Of a stretch of DNA of 64,000 nt, positions 24,190 to 34,275 are shown piece by piece (the stretch's first letter is position 1; every line of letters starts with the position of its first letter). The notes under the pieces are model-generated. The model made no database searches and had not been told where the DNA came from. It saw nothing but the letters and a program-made list of their open reading frames with translations. The translations under genes were made by a program, and so were the position numbers. This stretch comes from Candidatus Poribacteria bacterium. Its GTDB lineage: Bacteria; Poribacteria; WGA-4E; GCA-2687025. The stretch covers positions 163,476 to 227,475 of the forward strand of contig JAPPNK010000012.1 of assembly GCA_028818695.1 (NCBI GenBank), in the 5' to 3' direction.

Positions 24190-27100
24190 ATGCGCTCTCT
24201 TTTTTGTTGGGCGGCTGCGCTTCTTCTCTGCGGAGGCGGCGCATTCGCCTATGCCGACATTCGAATCGCCGGCGCCGACGGCCATGGACTGAACATTGAA
24301 TTCACGCTGAACAATCTGCGCGAAAGCGGCGGCTCGTTCACCTTTGACGGCGCCGTCCCCGGCAAGCCCTACGCCGCGGCGGCGCTCGCCCTTCCCCCTG
24401 ATTCTAAGCCGACAGCGGTCGTTCTCTCCAAGACGACGCGGCGCGTTCCGCTCACCCGGTTTCCGAAGGCGCAGGGTCTGCCTGAAACGTACAGCCCCGA
24501 TTTAGTCGCCGTGCGCGCCGTCGGCTACTTCCGCGACCAGTACCTCGGCGCGCTGCAGATACGCCCCGCCGCTGTGGACGGCTCCGACCTTGTCGTCACG
24601 GAGACGGCGCTCGTCCGCATTGAGTTCGGGGCTGCGCCGTCCGGTTCGCCGAGCATACAGGAGCGGATGCCGCGTTCCGAAGCGATGACGGCGGCGTTTG
24701 AACGGCTTCTTCTCAACAGCCGGCAGGCGGAGCGTTGGCGGGTCGGGCGCGTTCGTCCGCGGGCGGCTCCCGCCTTGACGCAGGAGAGCGGCGACATAAG
24801 GCGCGTCAAAGTTCTGGTCTTAGAAACGGCGCTCTACCGCCTCTCGCCGAACGCGCTGCGCAGCGCCGGCGTCGACCCTGAAACGATCGATCCGAACACG
24901 TTCCGGATGATGCGGCTGGGGAACGAAATCGCCGTGGATGTGATCGACGAGAACCAGAACGCCCGCTTCGATGGGAACGACATGCTGCTGTTTTACGGCG
25001 AGCGCGTTCCGCACAATCGATTCGGTCTGACGAACGCCTATATGCTGGAATGGGGCGAGAAGCAGGGGCGGCGCCCTATTTTGCTGGACGGCAAGCCGAA
25101 GACGCTCGACGCGCCGCAGCCGAGAGCGTTCCGCGCGCCGCGCTTTTTTGAAGAGAATGTGTTTCATCACAACCTCGAAAGTCAGCAGAACGACCAGATT
25201 GACCATTATTTTTGGACGGGTTTCACTGGAGTCACGCGGAAAACGCCTGTTGTGTACGACCTGTCCGACGAAGCGAACGACATCTCGGAACCCGCCGTTT
25301 TTCGGATCCTTTTACATGGCGGGCAGAACTCGCAAGACCCGCATGAGTTCAAGATTTACATCGGGCAGAACCGCATCGGAACGCTGAACTGGAGGGGGCA
25401 GGAATCGAAATACGGCGAGTTCACGTTTCCGCAGCGTTTTATCGCCGAGAAAACGGGCTTCACCTTCGTATCGAACGACGACAACGGCACCGATTTGCGC
25501 GCCAACAACTACGACATCCTGCTTGACTGGTATGAGATCGATTACTGGCGAAAGTTAGAATACTCGCGCGTAGAGCCGAGGGGGGCGTATATCTCCGATC
25601 GGCTGTATCCCGTCGTTGAATCGGGACCTGTCGTCTTTAGGATTCGGGGGTTTCCGACGCAGTCTCCGTTGGCGTACCGCATCGGCTTCACAGGGCTAGA
25701 GGCGAAGTTTAACAATCTTGACCGGCAGCTGGAGGGGGCGGATCCGAGAACCTACACCATTTCTTTTGAGGACAGCCAAGGTACGCCCGCCAAGTACGCC
25801 GTCGTCCGCCTTGAGGATGTCAAACAGCCTCTCGCGGTACTGCCCGCGCCGCACAGCGGCCTTCGCAGCCCATCGATCAAGGGGGACTATCTCATCATCG
25901 CGCACCCTGAATTCATGGAGGCGCTGGAGCCGCTGAAGGAGCATCGGGAGCGGCAGGGGTTCCATGTCGCCGTTGCGAACATCGAAGACCTGTACAACGA
26001 TTTTAACCATGGGCGTTTCAGCCCCTTCGCTGTCAAAACCTTTCTGCGCACCGCGTACCAGAGCTGGGAGATTCCGCCTGAATATGTGCTGCTTGTCGGG
26101 GACGGGCATTACAACTATAAGGGCGAGAACTCCGACTATTTCATGCGCCAAATCAACCCTGAAATCGCCGAAGGGTACGCCAACTTCGTTCCGACAATCC
26201 ATGGCTGGTCGGACGGGGGGCTTGAAGGCGGCGGAGAGACGGCGATGGACCACCGCTTCGCCACCATCGAAGGGGATGATGCTGTTCCCGACCTCCACAT
26301 TGGGCGTCTGCCTGTCCACACCCTCAATGAGCTGCGCTCGGTCATTCAGAAGATCATCGCCTACGAAACGGAGAGCGGCCCCAGTCCCGAATGGCGCTCC
26401 AAAGTGATTCATATTTCCGACAACAGCACCACCCACAACGGCGACCATGTGTTCCGAACCAGCCGAGAGGAATTGATACGCGAATACACCCCGCCGGGGT
26501 ACGATGTCGAGAAGATCTACCTGCGGGACAAGGCGCCCTCGAACGGGAAGTGGGACCCGCCCGAAGAGGCGACCCTGCCGTCCAGCCGCGAAGCCAGGGA
26601 GCGCATCATTGAGGCGGTCTCCGACGGGGCTTTGCTTTTGGAGTATGCGGGGCATGGGGGGCGCAGCGTCTGGGCGGACGAGGACATCCTGCGGACCGAG
26701 GACATCCTGCGCATGCGCAACGGCGCTCGGCAGCCGGTCGTCATCGCCACAACATGCCTCATCAACGCCTTCGACTCGCCGGAGCAGCTCGGGCAGCGGT
26801 CTATGGGGGAAGAGTTTCTTCTGCGAAGCAGAGCCGGGGCTTCGGGGGTGATTGGCGCGACGCGCAAAACCTACGCAAACTGCAATATCGACTTCGACAA
26901 CATCTTTTTTCCAATACTTTTTCATCATCCCTCCAACCGAATCGGCGAACTGCTGACCGTGGCGAAGGTGGAAGCGGATCTGTTTGCGAAAATTGAGCGG
27001 AGCAGGTACTGTGAGCCTGGGCTGATGCAGTACACGCTGTTTGGAGACCCGGCGATGCAGCTGCAGCGGCCTGACTTTAGCGTTGAAGTTAAGGTGAAGC

Positions 27101-30100
27101 CCGAAGCGGTTGATCCGCAGCAGCAGCTGCGCGTTCTTCAAGGCGCGGTTCTGAACATGGCGGTTGATCCGCCGATGAAGGTTGCCGATTTTGACGGACA
27201 GATGCGGATCGAACTTGATTTTCCGAACAACCTTGACCCGTATCCGAACAACGACCGCGCCGCTGTTGAGCATACCGTTCCGGTGATCGGGGGGGAATTT
27301 CTGGACAGCCCGCAGCTGACGATCCCCGCCGACCTGTCCTCATGGGGGGAGGCGGCGGCGCGCGTTTTTGCGCAGTCGCATGACGGGAAACAGACCGCCG
27401 TTGGCGGCGTCTGGTTTTCGATAGGGCAGGCGCGCATCTTGTCGGTTAGCGCCGAGCGGGAGGAGGATTCGCTCTATATCTTCGCCGAGGCGGTACATCC
27501 CGAAGGGCCGGACGGCATCTCTAAAGTCACAGCGCACTGGAAAAATACGGAAGACCACGTATGGAACGAGACGCCCATGTCCCGGAAAGAAGGCGGCGCG
27601 TTTGAATCGGTTGAAGGCATACCGCTGCCGCGTTTCGGCAGAAGCATTCTTTACTATGTGCGGTTTGAAGACGCGGGAGGAAGGCCTGAAGTCGTATCGG
27701 AGACGCAGCGGTTCCGTATGCCCGAAGGACCGAATCTGGCGATACGGCAGATCGGATCGACGCGCATACCGGAGCTGTCTTACGGGTTTGACGAAGAGTT
27801 GCAAAAGTGGGTCTTCAGGACGACGGTGGTGAACCTGGGCGATCATCGGCCTGAAATTCCGTTTGAGGTGCTGATCATCAGAGGTCCGGCAGACGTCGAC
27901 GGCAACCGCGTTTTAGACGACGATCCGCCGCCTGAGATCCTCGCCCAAACGATCGTTTATCCCGACCAGTGGCTGCCGGGCGATCCCGCCTTGGGCGAAT
28001 GGGAGCAGGCGCCGATCGTTCTGCCTCTTGAAAAGCCGCTCAGCTCCGGTTCTCACGACATCACTGTCTGGGTTGACCCTGAAAGGCCCGACGATCCGGC
28101 GGACGCCTTCTCGGGGAAAATCTATGAATCGAGAGAAATGGACAACATCACCTTCAAGCCGTTTGAAGTGAGCGACTTTTACATCGGAGAGGAAGACATC
28201 ACCGCATACAGCCTTGACCGGACGTTCTTTATCGACGTTCCAAAAGAGGCGGCGCCTTCTCCAACAACCTTGTCGATATCGCTGCTTCCGCCGATGGAGA
28301 AGGATTTATCGGAAGGGCCGGACGCTCCGTATGGACGCGCTCAATACCAGCGCATCCGAAACAACGACAAGACCGCCTTCGAGGTGAAGTTGACGTCCGG
28401 CGAAACCATGTTCAAGGCGCCGGCGCAGCTGCGCATCGGCTTCAACTATCAGGCTCTCAAGGACGATGTCGCGCGCGACCTTGACCTGCCTTTCAACCCG
28501 TTTCAGTGGTCTATTCCGCAGCACACCAGCCATGATAAGGCGGTCAAGGAGGCTCTGAACTTCGTCAGCGTATACCAGTGGGACGAGGAGCTGGCGGCAT
28601 GGCGGCGCATCCCGTCAACGCTTGACCGGGGAGAGGACGGGCAGCCGATCGAGAGCGTACATATCACGCCGCCGCTGTATAACAACCTAGAGAGCTCCAA
28701 CCTGCGCTTCCATGGGGATATTGAGGTGGACAGCACGATTGGACGGATTGGGAAATGGGCGGTCATGTTCATTTCGCATCATAAATATATTGTGATGCTT
28801 AGCGAAAGGGGCGGTCATTCTTACACTGAGCTCTCCGTTCCAGGGATGTTGGATGTGCCGTATAAAAACGAGAATGTGTATTTGCGGCGGATGCTTATCA
28901 GGAACATCGACCCTGAAGGGCCCAGTTCTGCCGCGTCCGCGCCTGCGCAGCCGGGGGATGTTCTCACCTTTGAGACGGTCAGCGAGAACGGAATCGTTCA
29001 TGCGAAGAATATTCGCTATTCAAACGCGGGCGACGGCTCTGTCACGCTGAATCTGCGCGCCAATGTGACGGTTGAAGACGCGCCCTACGGGGACTGGTTC
29101 GTCTTCTTCATCAACGATACAATGTATGAGATACGGGACGGACAAGGCGCTCAGATCATCAATTCGTCAGGGCGCACGATACACGGCGCTGTCAACGGGC
29201 CGGAGATCAATGTTGGGCATATCGGCCTCAAGTTTCAGGCGTTTAAGGGCAACCGCCCGTTCGAGTTTGGCGATCTTGCGCGGGCGCGCATCGGGCAGGC
29301 GATGACGGTACGCGGCAACACTGAAACCGTCGGCATTTTCACGCTCATGCGGGACAAGGACCTGAAACCGCCCGCCGTTCAGATCTTTGTCGACAACGAG
29401 ACGCCTGCGAAAGGCTCCGTCATTGAGCCGCAGCCGGACATCGCCTTTCTGATAACCGACCCGAACGGCATCGACCCGCACACGATTCAGCTGCTGCATA
29501 AAGCTCCCGGCGCCGCCGATTTTCAAATCGTTCCTCCCGATCAGTATTCGCTCGACCGAAGCCAGATCGTTCAAATCTCGCTGCGGATGGAGCCGGCGCT
29601 GTATGTCGGGGAGCATGCGTTTCAGCTGCGCGCGGTCGACTTGACAGGGTTGGAGGCGCAAGGCGCTGAGTTCAACTTCAAGGTGGAGCGCCCGCCCGAT
29701 TTTGACCCGCCGACGATTGCTCTCCACAGCGAGCAGGGCGCCGTCAGCCCAAATCATATCTTCACGAAGACGCCGCAGACCTTGACGCTGCATATCAACG
29801 ACGATCACATTTTAAACATGCGCTCACTTCAATTGACCGTGGCGCGAAAAGGCGAAGAGGGGGAAACTCCAGAGCCGCTCGCGTATGAGTTTCAGCGGCC
29901 CGACCCGAAGACGGCGCGCATCTCATGGGGAGCCAACCTGCCGAACGGCGAGTATGAGATCCGCGCGTCGTTTCAGGATGTGACCGAGAACGAAGGTTAT
30001 TTGAGCGGCCAGCCCAACGCGCCGTTCCAATTTGCCGTTGAAGAGCCGACGCGCCTCATTGGGCGGGTGTTGAACGCGCCGAATCCGTTCAGCCCGATCG

Positions 30101-30375
30101 ATCCTGTCACGCGCGGCACTTTCTTCACCTATGCGCTGACGCAGCCGGCTGAATCGGTCACCGTGCGCGTGTACACCTCAGCGGGTCGGCTGGTGAAGAC
30201 CATTGACGACGCCCCGGCAGAACGCGGCAAGAATGAATACCGCTGGGACGGCCGCTCCGACGACGGCGAGACGCTCGCGAACGGCGTGTACTTTTATAAA
30301 TTCCGAATGGAATCTTGGCATTTTGATCAGAAAGAGGCGCAAGAGCGCTTCGGAAAGCTGGTGATTCTGCGTTAG
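24190..30375 (+). CDS. Giant gingipain-like C25 cysteine peptidase
   Basis: A 2061-residue exported protein. Signal peptide at residues 1-20 (LLLCGGGAFA). An N-terminal prodomain-like beta region follows. The peptidase C25 domain spans about residues 560-950, with YAGHGG (His822) and IATTCLINAFD (Cys856) as the catalytic dyad and a closing QYTLFGDPAMQL. Then come more than 1000 residues of Ig-like beta domains. The C-terminus (APNPFSPID, TSAGRLVKTI, YRWDGRSDDGETLANGVYFYKF) is a FlgD-like domain of the kind that serves as sorting signal or stalk in type IX-like export. The frame is open well upstream of 24190, but 24190 has both promoter and ribosome site and begins the signal peptide. It is related to PorU and gingipains. 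The natural substrate is unknown. Confidence 0.88.
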   Translation: MRSLFCWAAALLLCGGGAFAYADIRIAGADGHGLNIEFTLNNLRESGGSFTFDGAVPGKPYAAAALALPPDSKPTAVVLSKTTRRVPLTRFPKAQGLPETYSPDLVAVRAVGYFRDQYLGALQIRPAAVDGSDLVVTETALVRIEFGAAPSGSPSIQERMPRSEAMTAAFERLLLNSRQAERWRVGRVRPRAAPALTQESGDIRRVKVLVLETALYRLSPNALRSAGVDPETIDPNTFRMMRLGNEIAVDVIDENQNARFDGNDMLLFYGERVPHNRFGLTNAYMLEWGEKQGRRPILLDGKPKTLDAPQPRAFRAPRFFEENVFHHNLESQQNDQIDHYFWTGFTGVTRKTPVVYDLSDEANDISEPAVFRILLHGGQNSQDPHEFKIYIGQNRIGTLNWRGQESKYGEFTFPQRFIAEKTGFTFVSNDDNGTDLRANNYDILLDWYEIDYWRKLEYSRVEPRGAYISDRLYPVVESGPVVFRIRGFPTQSPLAYRIGFTGLEAKFNNLDRQLEGADPRTYTISFEDSQGTPAKYAVVRLEDVKQPLAVLPAPHSGLRSPSIKGDYLIIAHPEFMEALEPLKEHRERQGFHVAVANIEDLYNDFNHGRFSPFAVKTFLRTAYQSWEIPPEYVLLVGDGHYNYKGENSDYFMRQINPEIAEGYANFVPTIHGWSDGGLEGGGETAMDHRFATIEGDDAVPDLHIGRLPVHTLNELRSVIQKIIAYETESGPSPEWRSKVIHISDNSTTHNGDHVFRTSREELIREYTPPGYDVEKIYLRDKAPSNGKWDPPEEATLPSSREARERIIEAVSDGALLLEYAGHGGRSVWADEDILRTEDILRMRNGARQPVVIATTCLINAFDSPEQLGQRSMGEEFLLRSRAGASGVIGATRKTYANCNIDFDNIFFPILFHHPSNRIGELLTVAKVEADLFAKIERSRYCEPGLMQYTLFGDPAMQLQRPDFSVEVKVKPEAVDPQQQLRVLQGAVLNMAVDPPMKVADFDGQMRIELDFPNNLDPYPNNDRAAVEHTVPVIGGEFLDSPQLTIPADLSSWGEAAARVFAQSHDGKQTAVGGVWFSIGQARILSVSAEREEDSLYIFAEAVHPEGPDGISKVTAHWKNTEDHVWNETPMSRKEGGAFESVEGIPLPRFGRSILYYVRFEDAGGRPEVVSETQRFRMPEGPNLAIRQIGSTRIPELSYGFDEELQKWVFRTTVVNLGDHRPEIPFEVLIIRGPADVDGNRVLDDDPPPEILAQTIVYPDQWLPGDPALGEWEQAPIVLPLEKPLSSGSHDITVWVDPERPDDPADAFSGKIYESREMDNITFKPFEVSDFYIGEEDITAYSLDRTFFIDVPKEAAPSPTTLSISLLPPMEKDLSEGPDAPYGRAQYQRIRNNDKTAFEVKLTSGETMFKAPAQLRIGFNYQALKDDVARDLDLPFNPFQWSIPQHTSHDKAVKEALNFVSVYQWDEELAAWRRIPSTLDRGEDGQPIESVHITPPLYNNLESSNLRFHGDIEVDSTIGRIGKWAVMFISHHKYIVMLSERGGHSYTELSVPGMLDVPYKNENVYLRRMLIRNIDPEGPSSAASAPAQPGDVLTFETVSENGIVHAKNIRYSNAGDGSVTLNLRANVTVEDAPYGDWFVFFINDTMYEIRDGQGAQIINSSGRTIHGAVNGPEINVGHIGLKFQAFKGNRPFEFGDLARARIGQAMTVRGNTETVGIFTLMRDKDLKPPAVQIFVDNETPAKGSVIEPQPDIAFLITDPNGIDPHTIQLLHKAPGAADFQIVPPDQYSLDRSQIVQISLRMEPALYVGEHAFQLRAVDLTGLEAQGAEFNFKVERPPDFDPPTIALHSEQGAVSPNHIFTKTPQTLTLHINDDHILNMRSLQLTVARKGEEGETPEPLAYEFQRPDPKTARISWGANLPNGEYEIRASFQDVTENEGYLSGQPNAPFQFAVEEPTRLIGRVLNAPNPFSPIDPVTRGTFFTYALTQPAESVTVRVYTSAGRLVKTIDDAPAERGKNEYRWDGRSDDGETLANGVYFYKFRMESWHFDQKEAQERFGKLVILR

Positions 30376-30453
30376 GGCAGTGGACATGTTGAACGGCAGG
30401 GGCGTTGGAAACTGCATGGCGATACGGCGCAAAACTGCCGCGTTTCATTTGAC

Positions 30454-32364
30454 ATGACGCTGCGCGCTTTTCTGATCGGGCTTGCGTGGGTCGCTGTTCA
30501 GAGCGCGTTAGCCCCGTATAACAATTATGTTCTGCGGAATTCGTCGTTTGGGGGCAATCTTCCGCTGGCTCCGCTTCTGCTGCTGGCGTTTCTCGTTCTG
30601 ATATGGAATCCCGCCGCCGCAAGATGGACGCCCAAGGCGCGCCTGCGCTCCGGCGAGCTCGCGTTCATCTGGATCATGTCCGCCATTGCGAGCGTCCTGC
30701 CTCTGCGCGGGTTGACGGCGTTCCTGATACCGCTGCTCGCATCGACCGCTTACTTCAAAACGCCGGAGAACGACTGGGAAGCCCTGCTGAACGAGGCAAT
30801 TCCAAGCTGGGCGCGCGTCTCAGACGCCGAAGCGGCGCGCAAATTCTTTGAGTCGGCTGACGGATCCGCCGTTCCATGGGAAGCGTGGCTCAAACCGCTC
30901 GGATTTTGGACGGCGTTTGTCCTGCTCTGTTTTTTGTCTTTATACTGCCTGTGCGTTCTGCTGCGCCGGCCGTGGGTTGAACGCGAACGGTATTCGTTTC
31001 CGCTGGCGCGCGTTCCGATGGAGCTGATGCATTCGTCGAACGCAGGCCGTCTGCTTCCGCGTCTTCTCTACGACAAGCGGCTCTGGCTGGGCGCGCTCAT
31101 TCCGATCCTTCTCCATGGGCTGAATGCGCTGCATGACATCAACCCCGCCGTTCCCGAAATACCGACCCGCTTCCATTTGACGCGCGGAATCTCCGGACGG
31201 CCATGGGGAACATTGAACCATTGGCCTGCTCCTGTCGCGATGATCTATCCGTCCGTCATCGGAATCGGGTATCTGCTGCCGTTGGAGATTTCGTTTAGCC
31301 TCTGGTTCTTTTTCTGGGCGTTCAAGGCGCAGTATGTGATCATCTCGGCGTTCTCGATTCCAATCCGCCCATGGACGGCGGCGAGCCGTCAATCGATCGG
31401 CGCCATCATCGCTGTCGGCTGCTTGATTGCCTGGTCGGCGAAAGATCATCTTTACCGAGTCGTCAAGGGCGCCTTCGGCTTCGGATCGGACAAGGGAGAG
31501 GGGGAATTGCTGTCGCGCCGGCAGGCGGTCGGGGGGTATGTCGGGGGCGCGGCGGGGGCGGCTCTGCTGCTGATATGGGCGGGCGCCTCGGTCTGGCCTG
31601 CGCTCGCAGTCATGCTGATCTTTCTGCTCATCTCAACCGTCTTGACATGGATGGTGGCGAACGGGGGCTTGATGGTCGTTCAAGCGCCGTTTTACCCGTC
31701 CGATTGGATCGTCCTGCTGTTCGGATCCAGGGCGGTCGGCCGGCGCAGCCTGCCGATACTCGCGCTGCCTGAGCATACGCTCATGCGCGCATGGGAACAG
31801 CTGCCGATGCCGCATTTCGCGCATGGCGCGCGCATCGGGCCGGAGATGGGATTGAAGGGCAGGCATATCGCGCTGGCGCTGGCGGGGGGCGTTTTAGCGG
31901 CTGCGGCTGTTTCTTACGCCGCGACCCTGTATCTCGGCTATACAGAGGGCGCGCTCAACTTGGCAAACGGCGGCGGATGGTTCACCCGTACAACATTTAA
32001 CAGGGCGGCGAATCTGATCGACTCGCCCGTTCCGCCTTCAGGAATGGAGGCTGGCTCCGTCGCCCTCGGCGCGGCCGCCACGGCGGCGATGCTTCTTCTG
32101 CGCTATCAGTTCGTCGGCTTTCCGCTCCATCCGATCGGGTACGCTGTCGGAGCAAGCTCGGCTCCGTATGTGCTGTGGTCGTCGCTTTTTGCCGCCTGGG
32201 CGGTGAAATCGCTGGCGATACGCCTCGGCGGCCCGAAGACCTACCATGCCTGGCGTCCGCTTTTTTTCGGGTTGATTCTGGGCGATTACGCGGTGGCGGG
32301 GCTGCTGTCGGCGCTCGGATTTGCGACGGGGCGCGGGAACAACATTCTGCCGATGCAGCTATGA
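30454..32364 (+). CDS. Polytopic membrane protein, DUF6785/DUF6784-like
   Basis: A 636-residue inner-membrane protein with about 14 hydrophobic helices, for example LAPLLLLAFLVLIW, TAFVLLCFLSLYCLCVLL and AVMLIFLLISTVLTWMV, and an extracytoplasmic loop near residues 105-150. The layout (NYVLRNSSFGGNLPLAP at the start, FPLARVPMEL, WLPxx loops) resembles the DUF6785/6784 pair, distant relatives of oligopeptide transporters, common in Poribacteria and Lentisphaerae. No energising domain is present, so a secondary transporter is the best guess. The gene follows the C25 peptidase by 78 bases, and its end overlaps the end of selB on the other strand by six bases. Confidence 0.7.
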   Translation: MTLRAFLIGLAWVAVQSALAPYNNYVLRNSSFGGNLPLAPLLLLAFLVLIWNPAAARWTPKARLRSGELAFIWIMSAIASVLPLRGLTAFLIPLLASTAYFKTPENDWEALLNEAIPSWARVSDAEAARKFFESADGSAVPWEAWLKPLGFWTAFVLLCFLSLYCLCVLLRRPWVERERYSFPLARVPMELMHSSNAGRLLPRLLYDKRLWLGALIPILLHGLNALHDINPAVPEIPTRFHLTRGISGRPWGTLNHWPAPVAMIYPSVIGIGYLLPLEISFSLWFFFWAFKAQYVIISAFSIPIRPWTAASRQSIGAIIAVGCLIAWSAKDHLYRVVKGAFGFGSDKGEGELLSRRQAVGGYVGGAAGAALLLIWAGASVWPALAVMLIFLLISTVLTWMVANGGLMVVQAPFYPSDWIVLLFGSRAVGRRSLPILALPEHTLMRAWEQLPMPHFAHGARIGPEMGLKGRHIALALAGGVLAAAAVSYAATLYLGYTEGALNLANGGGWFTRTTFNRAANLIDSPVPPSGMEAGSVALGAAATAAMLLLRYQFVGFPLHPIGYAVGASSAPYVLWSSLFAAWAVKSLAIRLGGPKTYHAWRPLFFGLILGDYAVAGLLSALGFATGRGNNILPMQL

Positions 32365-34275
32365 CGGCGTTTGAGAGCTGAGAAACCGCTGCGACGCTTT
32401 GCGCGCGTTTCCAACGCGGAGCGTCCACCCCTGCTGATCGCAATGCTCCAAGAACGGCAGCGCGTATTTGCGCGAGGCACCGGTCAGCTCGCGGAACGCC
32501 GCGATGTCCATGCGCTCCTGCGTTTGGAAGGCGGCGCGGAGTTTCTGGAGCGTTTCTTCGTAGGTTGAGCGGTGTATCCAGTACCCGTCTGCGATTTTAA
32601 CAAGCGTACCGAGCTGCGTCAGCGCGTTCACCAGCTCCAAACCGTACCGCTCATTCAGTTCCGCCTCCGAGGGCGCCGCGAGTCCCGCGTTTTGGAGACG
32701 GCGTTCCAATTCAGCGCGCAGGGCGTCCGCCGCTTCGTCAAACTCGATCTGACGGCCGCTGAGGCGGGCTAAGTTGCCGTCGCGCTCGATAACGCCCGCT
32801 TCGGCGGATCGATTCAGCGTCCATTCAAACGCCGTTTCAGAGACGGGCGATTCAACGGCGTTTCGAAGCTCGGAGCTGCCCATTCCGCTTGCAAGCGGAT
32901 TTTGTTCATGGAAATTCTGCAGCGTCGTTTCAATCTCATGTTGAAGCTGCTGAAACCGCCCCGCCTCAATCAGAAACGCGCCCGCTTGAAGCAGCCGCCT
33001 CTCCGCCTCCAGCGCGTCGATCCATTGTTTCCGCCGCCGGCGCCGCATCGGAAAATAGACCGACAGGCTCTCTACCGGGAAAAACGGGTCGTTCCCGCGC
33101 GTGAGAAGATGCAGCAAAACCGCTTCGTCCGAGCCGCCGCTCATGATTTGGAGAGCTGCGGGGCTTGCGGGGCTGCTTCGTTTGTAGATCGGCGCGATCG
33201 GATCGAGTATGCGCCCGCCGCCGAGTATCCGCTGTATGGAGTCGTTGCGTATGAGGAATCGGTCGCCTCGGTGGGCGAAGATCGGTTTTTCGGTTCGAAG
33301 CTGCGCGCTTCCCGATTCGCCCGGGAGAAGCACCGCATCCTCGGCGAGCGGAACGATTCGGCAGAACGTTTCAGCGGTTCCGATATGCAGTCTCGCTCTC
33401 GTCCACCGCTCCACGATGCGCGGATACCCGCCGGCGATGCGCAGATCGACATCAATGCGGGTCGCAAGTCTGCCGTGATTCGGCAGCGTAACGACCTGTC
33501 CGCGCGAGAGCTGCGAACGCCGTACGCCGGCAAGGTTGAGAGCGGCGCGTTGTCCAGGGCCGGCGCGCGGAACGTTTTTGCCATGCGTGTGGACGCTGCG
33601 AACGCGCGCTTCGATCTCTTCAGGCCAAAGAACGACCGACTCGCCCTCTTCGAGATAGCCGCCGCGCAGCGTTCCTGTGACGACGGCGCCGATGCCGTCC
33701 AGGATGAAAACGCGGTCGACAGGCAGCGTTGGGACGCCGTCTTCTTCAGGCTCTTCTTCGGCGGCTCGCATGGCGGTTTCTTCGATGAGCCGTTTTAATT
33801 CGTCCATTCCTTCGCCCGTGCGCGCCGAGACGGCCGCGGCCGGTATGCCGGCGAGGCTGGTTCCTTCCAGCGTCTCGCGCGCCTCCTCAAGCGCAAATTC
33901 CGTCTCCTCGTCGTCGGTGAGATCGCGCATCGTCAATACAAGGACGCCGCGCCGTATCTCTAGCAGGTTCAGCGCTTCCAGATGCTCCCGCGTTTGAGGC
34001 TGGACGCCTTCTTTGGCGGAGACAGCCAGCAGCGCTATGTCTATTCCGTGCGCGCCGGCCATCATCGTGTCGATGAACCGCTCATGCCCCGGCACATCGA
34101 CGACGCCGATGCGCATGCCGTTCGGCAGGTCGAAGTGGGCGAAGCCGAGTTCGATGGAAAGTCCGCGCTCTTTTTCTTCTTTAAGGCGGTCCGTTTCGAT
34201 GCCGGTGAGAGCCTTGATGAGCTCCGTTTTGCCATGGTCGACATGCCCAGCTGTGCCGAGAATGATATGTTTCAT
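32359..34275 (-). CDS. selB: Selenocysteine-specific translation elongation factor
   Basis: A 638-residue GTPase that delivers Sec-tRNA to UGA codons followed by a SECIS hairpin. G1 is GTAGHVDHGKT (residues 7-17), the switch region reads KEEKERGLSIELGFA, which is specific to SelB rather than EF-Tu, and G3 is DVPGHERFI. EF-Tu-like domains 2 and 3 follow, then a C-terminal winged-helix region of about 250 residues (ELERRLQNAGLAAPSEAEL, IHRSTYEETLQKLRAAF, SRKYALPFLEHCD) that binds the SECIS. Its ATG overlaps the selA stop by four bases. Together with selA and selD in this window it shows a working Sec pathway. Confidence 0.95.
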   Translation of the reverse strand: MKHIILGTAGHVDHGKTELIKALTGIETDRLKEEKERGLSIELGFAHFDLPNGMRIGVVDVPGHERFIDTMMAGAHGIDIALLAVSAKEGVQPQTREHLEALNLLEIRRGVLVLTMRDLTDDEETEFALEEARETLEGTSLAGIPAAAVSARTGEGMDELKRLIEETAMRAAEEEPEEDGVPTLPVDRVFILDGIGAVVTGTLRGGYLEEGESVVLWPEEIEARVRSVHTHGKNVPRAGPGQRAALNLAGVRRSQLSRGQVVTLPNHGRLATRIDVDLRIAGGYPRIVERWTRARLHIGTAETFCRIVPLAEDAVLLPGESGSAQLRTEKPIFAHRGDRFLIRNDSIQRILGGGRILDPIAPIYKRSSPASPAALQIMSGGSDEAVLLHLLTRGNDPFFPVESLSVYFPMRRRRRKQWIDALEAERRLLQAGAFLIEAGRFQQLQHEIETTLQNFHEQNPLASGMGSSELRNAVESPVSETAFEWTLNRSAEAGVIERDGNLARLSGRQIEFDEAADALRAELERRLQNAGLAAPSEAELNERYGLELVNALTQLGTLVKIADGYWIHRSTYEETLQKLRAAFQTQERMDIAAFRELTGASRKYALPFLEHCDQQGWTLRVGNARKASQRFLSSQTPS

